Assembly (NCBI GenBank): GCA_014382465.1
Contig: JACNJP010000546.1
Coordinates: 1 to 11,680 of the forward strand
Source: Planctomycetota bacterium
GTDB taxonomy: Bacteria; Planctomycetota; UBA1135
DNA: 11,680 nt
Direction: 5' to 3'
Shown here in pieces: positions 6,502 through 11,680 of this stretch (positions are counted from its first letter, which is position 1; every line of letters begins with the position of its first letter). The translations under genes and the position numbers were made by a program. A model generated the notes under the pieces. The model was not told the DNA's origin. It saw only the letters and a list, made by a program, of their open reading frames with translations, and searched no databases.

Positions 6502-6660
6502 CTGCCCGTGGACAAAATCATTCCCGCCCAGAACGGCGCTTTCGTCCCGACTCTGCGTCGCCGAAACCGGCATGTATCGACCGATACGCGCCGATTCCGG
6601 CTCCTTGATTCGAGCCGAAAGCATCCGCTCTGGCCGGGAAGCACTTTGTCCAAGGACAGC
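6501..6660. mobile_element. 160-bp MITE-like palindromic element filling the argR-argG gap
   Basis: The whole interval folds back on itself. The ends are GCTGCCCGTGGACAAA and, on the other strand, GCTGTCCTTGGACAAA (14 of 16 identical). Aligned by hand over the full arms (6501-6579 against 6582-6660), about 58 of 73 aligned positions match; an internal stretch of 6 against 5 bases is unalignable. The centre is GTATCG-AC-CGATAC (6574-6587). Both ends sit in CTAG (6498-6501 and 6660-6663), so the element is flanked by TA, as left by IS630/Tc1-type transposases that insert at CTAG and duplicate TA. Removing it with one TA restores CTAG and keeps the argR stop codon TAG. No coding frame of note lies inside. 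As RNA it would form a long hairpin in the argG leader. Confidence 0.7.
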
Positions 6661-6711
6661 TAGGCCCCCTCGCCGGCCGCCGCACCGCGAGGAACCGTTC
6701 CAGAGGGAACC

Positions 6712-7899
6712 ATGCGCATCCTGCTCGCCTACTCCGGGGGTCTCGACACCTCCTACCTGACCGCCCGCCTCGCCGGCCAAGCCGGCGTCGAGCTGGTCAC
6801 CTGCACTGTCGACTGCGGCGGGCTCGACGACCCCGCCCGGGCCGACCTGCGCCAGCGCGCCCTGGCGCTCGGCGCGGCGGACCACCTGCTGATCGACGCC
6901 CGCGCCGAGCTGTTCCGCCGCGTGCTGCGCTGGCTGATCGCCGGCAACGTCCGGCGCGGCGGCGGCTATCCGCTGTCGGTCGGGGCCGAGCGCGGCCTCC
7001 AGGCCGAGCTGCTGGCGCGCGCGGCCCAGGACGGCGGCTTCGACGCCCTGGCGCACGGCTGCACCGGCGCCGGCAACGACCAGGTGCGCTTCGACGCCGC
7101 GCTGGCGGTGCTCGCGCCGTCGCTCCAGGTGCTGGCGCCGATCCGCGACGAGACCCCGGCGCGCGCCGAGCAGGTCGCCTGGCTGGAGCAGCGCGGCCTG
7201 CCGCTGCCGCCCGCCGGCGGCCGCTACTCGATCAACGCCGGCCTTTGGGGCCTCACCATCGGCGGCGGCGAGATGCTCGGCTCGGCCGACGCCCTGCCCG
7301 ACGACGCATGGCAGTGGACCCGCGGCGCCCGCGGCAGCCGCAGCCTCACCCTGGCCTTCGAGGACGGCGTCCCGGTGGCCCTCGACGGCGCCGCCGCCGA
7401 CCCGGTGGCCCTGATCGAGGCCCTCAACCCGCTGGCGGCCGCCTGCGGCGTCGGCCGCGGCTACCACCTCGGCGACACCGTGCTCGGCTTCAAGGGCCGC
7501 ATCGCCTACGAGGCCCCGGCCGCCGAGGTCCTGCTCACCGCCCACCGCGAGCTCGAGAAGCTGGTGCTCACCGAGGAGCAGCGCTTCTGGAAGGACCACC
7601 TCGGCGAGGTCTACGGCCGCCGCCTGCACCAGGGCCTGTTCCAGGACCCGCTCATGCGCGACATCGAGGCCTTCCTCGCCAGCTCGCAGGGCCGCGTCCG
7701 CGGCGAGGTCACGGTCCAGCTCGCCGACGGCCGCGCGCTGGTCAGCGGCACCCGCTCGCCCTTCAGCATGCTGACCGCCGGCAGCGCGGTCTACGGCGAG
7801 GCCCCGGCGGCCGGCGCCGACCCCGCCGGGCCGCTCTGGCTGGCCCGCTTCCTGGCCGAACCGGCCCGCCTCCACGCCCGCGCCGAGGCGCTCGCCTGA
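6712..7899 (+). CDS. argG: Argininosuccinate synthase, Bacteroidetes-type
   Basis: 395 residues. It joins citrulline and aspartate with ATP to make argininosuccinate in the cytoplasm. The N-terminal N-type ATP-pyrophosphatase loop AYSGGLDTS is at residues 6-14. AHGCTGAGNDQVRFD corresponds to the conserved citrulline/aspartate-binding segment, and YSINAGLWG to the YSxDxNLWG motif. Several blocks resemble the Bacteroidetes form more than the E. coli or Bacillus form, as I remember them: GNVRRGGGYPLSVGAER, HLGDTVLGFKGRIAYEA, and FWKDHLGEVYGRRLHQ followed by MRDIEAFL. That form occurs in organisms using succinylated arginine intermediates. The start is supported by AGAGGG at 6702-6707. Its stop TGA shares one base with the next start (TGATG). 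It is 210 nt from argR, with the MITE-like element between, so its expression either reads through from the argR promoter or uses a promoter I cannot see. Confidence 0.93.
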   Translation: MRILLAYSGGLDTSYLTARLAGQAGVELVTCTVDCGGLDDPARADLRQRALALGAADHLLIDARAELFRRVLRWLIAGNVRRGGGYPLSVGAERGLQAELLARAAQDGGFDALAHGCTGAGNDQVRFDAALAVLAPSLQVLAPIRDETPARAEQVAWLEQRGLPLPPAGGRYSINAGLWGLTIGGGEMLGSADALPDDAWQWTRGARGSRSLTLAFEDGVPVALDGAAADPVALIEALNPLAAACGVGRGYHLGDTVLGFKGRIAYEAPAAEVLLTAHRELEKLVLTEEQRFWKDHLGEVYGRRLHQGLFQDPLMRDIEAFLASSQGRVRGEVTVQLADGRALVSGTRSPFSMLTAGSAVYGEAPAAGADPAGPLWLARFLAEPARLHARAEALA

Positions 7900-8951
7900 T
7901 GCGCTGCACGCTCAACAAGATCGCCTCGGTCACCCGCAACCTGTCGCTGCACCACGCCGCCGTGCTCGGCGACGCCATCCCGGCCGAGGAGGGCGCGGTG
8001 GTCGCCTGCCGCGTCCTCAACCACAAGACCCGCTACAACACGCTCGAGGACGTCCACGGCCGCATGATGGCGCTCCGCCCCGGCGACGTCATCGCCGGCG
8101 CCCTCGGCTCGCGCGACGCGCTGCACGGCTACGCCGGCCGCGTGCCCGAGCGGGTGGCGGTCGGCGACACGCTGCAGCTCCTCAACCTCGGCGGCGTCAT
8201 CGGCGTCGGCGCGGGGGCAGCGCCCGGGCTCGGCGACCCGTTTCAGCTCGAGGTCCTTGGCGCGGTGCTCGACTTCCCCGACCCCGCCATGCGCCTGGGC
8301 GTGCCGGCCAACATCCGCAGCGCCGCGCTGCCGCCGGTCGAGCCGCCGGCGGCGCTGCCGCCGGTGATCGCCTTCGTCGGCACCGCCATGGACGCCGGCA
8401 AGACCACCGCCGCCAGCCTGGTGATCGCCGAGCTGTGCCGGCGCGGCTTCGGCGTCGCCGCCGGCAAGCTGACCGGCGTCTCGCTGCGCCGCGACGTGCT
8501 GCAGATGGCCGACAACGGCGCCAGCCCGGTGGCGGTCTTCACCGACTTCGGCGTCGTCACCACCACCGAGGCCAACGCCGTCGGCGTCGGCCGCTCGATG
8601 CTCGGCCACCTGGCGGAGTCGCACCCCGACCTGCTGGTGCTCGAGATGGGCGACGGCCTGCTCGGCACCTACGGCGTGCACGCGCTGCTGTCCGACCCGG
8701 TGTTCCGCGGCGCGCTGAGCTCGGTGGTGCTGTGCGCGCAGGATCCGGTCGGCGTCTGGGGCGCCGACCAGCTCCTGGCGAGCCGCTACGGCCTGCGGGC
8801 GGTGGCGGTCACCGGCCCGGTCACCGACAGCCCGGTCGGCCGCCGCTTCTGCCAGGCCGAGCTCGGCGTGCCCGGCATCAACGCGCTGCAGGACGCCGGC
8901 GCCCTGGCGCAGGTCCTGGTCGATTCTCTGGTCGCGGAGCCGGTGGCGTGA
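7899..8951 (+). CDS. Uncharacterised P-loop protein (BioD/DUF1611-like) embedded in the arginine operon
   Basis: 350 residues; I do not recognise a named gene. Residues 1 to about 145 form a beta-rich domain with conserved-looking blocks (VLNHKTRYNTLEDVHGRM, LRPGDVIAGALGSRDALHGY, LQLLNLGGVIGVG). From 158 comes a SIMIBI-type P-loop, VGTAMDAGKTT (Gly161, Lys168, Thr169), with five residues between the first Gly and GKT as in BioD (GTDTxVGKT) and DUF1611 proteins. Further landmarks are AGKLTG (compare the KP/TG region of BioD), a hydrophobic strand LLVLEMGDG (245-253) as a Walker-B-like element, and strands VVLCAQDPVG and RAVAVTGPVTDSP. It overlaps argG by 1 nt and argC by 4 nt, so it is translationally coupled to arginine genes. 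One DUF1611 member, DgcN, is reported as a D-glutamate N-acetyltransferase, which makes an N-acylglutamate-forming role attractive but unproven; a kinase, ligase or regulatory role is equally open. Confidence 0.75.
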   Translation: MRCTLNKIASVTRNLSLHHAAVLGDAIPAEEGAVVACRVLNHKTRYNTLEDVHGRMMALRPGDVIAGALGSRDALHGYAGRVPERVAVGDTLQLLNLGGVIGVGAGAAPGLGDPFQLEVLGAVLDFPDPAMRLGVPANIRSAALPPVEPPAALPPVIAFVGTAMDAGKTTAASLVIAELCRRGFGVAAGKLTGVSLRRDVLQMADNGASPVAVFTDFGVVTTTEANAVGVGRSMLGHLAESHPDLLVLEMGDGLLGTYGVHALLSDPVFRGALSSVVLCAQDPVGVWGADQLLASRYGLRAVAVTGPVTDSPVGRRFCQAELGVPGINALQDAGALAQVLVDSLVAEPVA

Positions 8952-10006
8952 AGCCGAGGCTCCCGGTCTTCCTGCTCGGCGCCCGCGGCCTGCTGGCCGG
9001 GGAGTTCCTGCGCTGTCTGAGTGGACATCGCGGGCTGCTCCTGGCGGCGGCGGCGACGCGCCGGGCAGGGGAAGCCTTGCACGAGCTGCACCCGCAGCTC
9101 CCGGAGGGGCCGGTGACGGTCGACGAAGCCGGGCTGGTGGCCGGGCTGGAGCGGGCCCTCGGCGCCGGACCGGCGGCGCTGGTGCTCGGGCTGCCGCACG
9201 GCGAGTCGGCGCCGGCCTGGGCGCGGATCCAGGCGCGGCTCGGCCCGGCTGCGGCGGAGCTGTTCGTGGTCGACCTGTCCGCCGACTTCCGCCTGCCGGA
9301 CGCGGCCGCCTACCAGCGGACCTACGGCCAGCCGCACCCGCTGCCCGGCGAGCTCGGCGCGTGGGTCTACGGCCTGCCGGAGTTCGACCGGGCGGCTTTG
9401 CGCGGCGCCCGCCGCGTCGCCGCCCCCGGCTGCTTCGCCACCGCCATGCAGCTCGCGCTTCTGCCCGCCGCCCAGGCCGGCCTGCTGGACGCCGGCAAGC
9501 CGTGGGTGCTGCACGCCGTCACCGGCTCCACCGGCAGCGGCGCCGCGCCGCAGGAGGGCACCCACCACCCCTTCCGCGACGGCAACCTGCGCGCCTACGC
9601 CCTCGGCGGCCACCGCCACGAGGCGGAGGTCGCGGCGCGTTTCGCCTCGCCGCCGCCGCTGCACTTCCTGCCTCACAGCGGACCCTTCCGCCGCGGCATC
9701 TATCTGACTGCGGCCCTGCCGCTGGCGGGCGGCATCACCGCCGAGGAAGCCGTCGCCGCCTACGCCGCCCGCTACGCCGGCGAGCCCTTCGTGCGCCTGC
9801 GCCGGGACGTCGCGCCGGAGCTGCGCCACGTCACCGGCTCGAACCGCGCCGACCTAGGGGTGAGCGCGCGCGGCGGCGTGCTGCAGGTGCTGGTGGCGCT
9901 CGACAACACGCTCAAGGGCGGCGCCGGCCAGGCGCTGCAGTGCCTCAACCTCATGCTCGGCTTCGAGGAGACCGACGGCCTGCCGCTGGCGGGCCTGGGA
10001 TGGTGA
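8948..10006 (+). CDS. argC: N-acyl-gamma-glutamyl-phosphate reductase
   Basis: 352 residues from the GTG at 8948, which overlaps the previous stop (GTGA); this start leads directly into the first strand LPVFLLGARGLLAGEFLR, the NADP-binding glycine-rich loop. No ATG fits that loop. It reduces N-acyl-glutamyl phosphate to the semialdehyde with NADPH. The catalytic Cys162 is in AAPGCFATA, the His pair in GGHRHEAE (222 and 224), and other family marks are VDLSADFRLPD, VTGSTGSGAAP, and FLPHSGPFRRGIYLT near the semialdehyde-binding region. Length is normal (about 340-350). The enzyme normally uses N-acetyl substrates; here the downstream carbamoyltransferase suggests N-succinyl ones. Its C-terminus abuts argD. 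Confidence 0.93.
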   Translation: MKPRLPVFLLGARGLLAGEFLRCLSGHRGLLLAAAATRRAGEALHELHPQLPEGPVTVDEAGLVAGLERALGAGPAALVLGLPHGESAPAWARIQARLGPAAAELFVVDLSADFRLPDAAAYQRTYGQPHPLPGELGAWVYGLPEFDRAALRGARRVAAPGCFATAMQLALLPAAQAGLLDAGKPWVLHAVTGSTGSGAAPQEGTHHPFRDGNLRAYALGGHRHEAEVAARFASPPPLHFLPHSGPFRRGIYLTAALPLAGGITAEEAVAAYAARYAGEPFVRLRRDVAPELRHVTGSNRADLGVSARGGVLQVLVALDNTLKGGAGQALQCLNLMLGFEETDGLPLAGLGW

Positions 10007-10008
10007 CC

Positions 10009-11157
10009 ATGGAACGACTGGCGGAATTCCCGGCCTACTCCCGGCTGGCCCTCGACCCGGTGGCGGCGGCGGGCTCGACCCTGGCGACCGCCGACGGCGC
10101 CGGGCTGCTCGACCTCTACGGCGGGCACTGCGTCAACAGCCTCGGCGCCGGCGACCCCGGGCTCGGGGAGGCGCTGGCGGAGCAGTGGCGCCGCCTGAGC
10201 TTCACCACCAACCTGCTGCCGCTGGCCGAACGCGGCGCCTTCCTGGCGGCGCTGGCCGTCGGCATGCCGCCCGGCGAGTGGCGGGCGTTTTGCTCCAACA
10301 GCGGCGCCGAGGCCAACGAGAACGCCCTCAAGATCGCGCTCGCCGCCACCGGCCGCCGGCGCGTGGTGTGCTTCGAGGGCGCCTTCCACGGCCGCACCGC
10401 CGCCGCCGCCGCGGTCAGCGACAACGCCCGGCCGGCCTTCCCGGCCGATCCCTTCCACGTGCGGCGCCTGCCCTGGGGGCGATGCGAGGGCATCGACGGC
10501 TCGGTCGGCGCCGTGATCCTGGAGCCGATCCAGTCGCTGGCGGGGGTGGTCGAGCCGCCGGCGGGCTTCCTCGAGTCGCTGCGCGCCGCCTGCGACGCCA
10601 GCGGCGCGCTGCTGGTCTTCGACGAGGTGCAGACCGGCAGCGGGCGGCTGGGCGCGCCGTGGGCGTCGTCCCACTACGGCGTGGTGCCGGACCTGTTCAC
10701 GACTGCCAAGGGCGCCGGCGGTGGCTTCCCGATCGGGCTGAGCTTCGCCACCGCCGAGGTCGCCGCGGCGACGCCGGCCGGGCTGCTCGGCTCGACCTTC
10801 GGCGGCGGGCCGATGGCGCTGCGGGCCGCCACCGAGGTCGCGCGCCGGGTCTCGGCGCCGGTCTTCCTCGAGCAGGTCCGGGCCGTCTCCGCGGTCCTCC
10901 GGGGCGCGGCCGGCCGCGGCCCGGTGACGGCCGTGCGCGGCGTCGGCCTGCTGCTCGGCCTGGTCACCGGCGCCGGGGTCCCGGCCCGCGCGCTGCGCGA
11001 CGCCCTGCTGGCGCGCGGCATCCTGACCGGCTGCTGCGACGACCCGCAGGTGCTGCGGCTGTGCCCGCCCCTGAACCTCGGCCTGGAGCAGGCGGAGTCC
11101 CTGCTCACGGCGCTCGATTCGATCACCCTCCCGGCCGCCGCCCCCGCGAGCTCATGA
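10009..11157 (+). CDS. argD: N-acylornithine aminotransferase
   Basis: 382 residues from the ATG at 10009, two bases after the argC stop and eight bases after a GGGA that could serve as Shine-Dalgarno. In-frame alternatives are ATG 10000 and GTG 10003, both overlapping argC. It is a class III PLP-dependent aminotransferase that converts N-acylglutamate semialdehyde to N-acylornithine with glutamate as donor. It shows the substrate segment YGGHCVNSLGAGDP, SNSGAEANENALKIA (phosphate-binding loop), FEGAFHGRT, VILEPIQSLAGVV, LLVFDEVQTGSGRLG with Asp205 to the PLP ring nitrogen, and TTAKGAGGGFPIG with Lys234 as the Schiff-base lysine. STFGGGPMAL supplies the Thr that contacts the PLP phosphate. 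All expected residues are present. It overlaps the next gene by 4 nt (ATGA). Confidence 0.93.
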   Translation: MERLAEFPAYSRLALDPVAAAGSTLATADGAGLLDLYGGHCVNSLGAGDPGLGEALAEQWRRLSFTTNLLPLAERGAFLAALAVGMPPGEWRAFCSNSGAEANENALKIALAATGRRRVVCFEGAFHGRTAAAAAVSDNARPAFPADPFHVRRLPWGRCEGIDGSVGAVILEPIQSLAGVVEPPAGFLESLRAACDASGALLVFDEVQTGSGRLGAPWASSHYGVVPDLFTTAKGAGGGFPIGLSFATAEVAAATPAGLLGSTFGGGPMALRAATEVARRVSAPVFLEQVRAVSAVLRGAAGRGPVTAVRGVGLLLGLVTGAGVPARALRDALLARGILTGCCDDPQVLRLCPPLNLGLEQAESLLTALDSITLPAAAPASS

Positions 11158-11680
11158 AGCACTTCGACCACCTCGGCGACCTGGCGCCGCAGCTCGTCGC
11201 GCGGCTCGCCGCCCGGGCGCTGGAGCTGTGCGCCGGCGCGGCGCCGGCCGACCTGTCCGGGCTGGCGCTCGGGCTGCTGTTCCTGAACCCCTCGCTGCGC
11301 ACCCAGGCCTCGTTCCAGCGTGCCGCCGCCAAGCTGAGGATGCAGCTCGTGCAGCTCGCCGGCGCCAGCGTCTGGGGCATCGAGACCGCCGAGGGCGCGG
11401 TCATGGAGGGCCAGGCCGCCGAGCACGTGCGCGAGGCGGCGGCGGTGCTCGGCCGCTACGTCGACGTGCTCGGCGTGCGCGCCTTCCCGGCCGGGCGCTC
11501 GCTGGCCGAGGACCTGGCCGACCCGCTGATGCGCGGCTTCCTGGCCCACGCCGGCGTACCGGTGATCAACATGGAGAGCGCCCGCTGGCACCCGTGCCAG
11601 GCGCTGGCCGATCGCGCCGCGCTCGAGCAGCTCGCGGTGCCGCAGCGGGCCCGGTTCGTGCTGACCTGGGCCTGGCACCC
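11154..11680 (+). CDS. argF': N-acylornithine carbamoyltransferase, probably N-succinylornithine type (3' end cut by window)
   Basis: The first 175 residues are visible of a family usually near 320-340. It transfers carbamoyl from carbamoyl phosphate to N-acylornithine, giving N-acylcitrulline. FLNPSLRTQASF (43-54) is the carbamoyl-phosphate motif; the usual SxRTR is SLRTQ here. Trp74 matches the conserved Trp contributed by the neighbouring subunit. GAVMEGQAAEHVREAAAVLG, then RYVDVLGVRAFP, VPVINMES, HPCQALAD and LTWAWHP follow the Xanthomonas AOTCase and Bacteroides SOTCase sequences, as I remember them, without gaps in the key loop. Residue 89 is Ala where Xanthomonas AOTCase has Glu92 and Bacteroides SOTCase has Pro90; published E92A/P/S/V changes turn AOTCase into SOTCase. 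Ordinary OTCase/ATCase is unlikely given these blocks. It starts in the ATGA overlap with argD. Confidence 0.88.
   Translation, partial: MKHFDHLGDLAPQLVARLAARALELCAGAAPADLSGLALGLLFLNPSLRTQASFQRAAAKLRMQLVQLAGASVWGIETAEGAVMEGQAAEHVREAAAVLGRYVDVLGVRAFPAGRSLAEDLADPLMRGFLAHAGVPVINMESARWHPCQALADRAALEQLAVPQRARFVLTWAWH

Noticed and set aside
6574..6587. GTATCG-AC-CGATAC as an independent operator for argG
   Set aside because: It is the exact centre of the 160-bp palindromic element, so the element explains it; it also does not match the ARG-box pattern.
6502..6711. A second ARG-box pair or sigma-70 promoter directly before argG
   Set aside because: No TGAAT/ATTCA half-site pair and no acceptable -35/-10 pair could be found in this gap.
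10000..10005. argD starting at ATG 10000 or GTG 10003
   Set aside because: Both are in frame and possible, but ATG 10009 is the only one with a GGGA at normal Shine-Dalgarno distance; the difference is at most three residues.
1..11680. CRISPR arrays, tRNA or rRNA genes, phage or toxin-antitoxin modules
   Set aside because: No regularly spaced direct repeats, no cloverleaf-like or rRNA-like sequence and no matching protein motifs were seen on either strand.

Overview
The window is very GC-rich, with strong G/C bias at third codon positions and every recognisable gene on the plus strand. Two secreted proteins carry C-terminal beta-rich modules of a kind I associate, from memory, with large-genome Planctomycetota. 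The arginine genes look like the acylated-pathway versions best known from Bacteroidetes (ArgG and the carbamoyltransferase in particular). A high-GC planctomycete-like bacterium is my best guess, held loosely; no rRNA or tRNA is present to settle it.

Left part (1-5877): a left-truncated spermidine-synthase-like protein with a TPR tail; a secreted six-Asp-box (BNR/sialidase-type) beta-propeller protein, closed by a strong intrinsic terminator; a TPMT-family SAM methyltransferase containing a perfect 22-bp palindrome; and a secreted protein with six EF-hand-like calcium loops. The two secreted proteins have matching signal peptides, both predicted to be cut just before Gln-Asn-Pro.

Right part (5878-11680): an arginine biosynthesis locus. 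A nested inverted-repeat element of about 130 bp is followed by an AT-rich island with two ARG-box-like operators, whose centres are exactly 21 bp apart, in front of argR. The argR-argG gap is filled by a 160-bp full-length imperfect palindrome flanked by TA inside CTAG, which looks like a MITE. Then comes a tightly packed operon with 1-4 nt overlaps or a 2-nt gap: argG, an unrecognised P-loop gene, argC, argD, and the start of an N-acylornithine carbamoyltransferase gene cut by the window edge.

How it works together: ArgC and ArgD turn an N-acylglutamyl phosphate into N-acylornithine, the carbamoyltransferase makes N-acylcitrulline, and ArgG uses citrulline after deacylation. The residue that separates acetyl- from succinyl-ornithine enzymes is Ala here, not Glu, so I predict succinylated intermediates. 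The unknown P-loop protein (BioD/DUF1611-like) lies inside the operon, overlapping both neighbours. It is the best candidate for something undescribed, possibly the missing N-acylglutamate-forming enzyme. argB, argH, a deacylase and a conventional N-acylglutamate synthase are not visible in the window.
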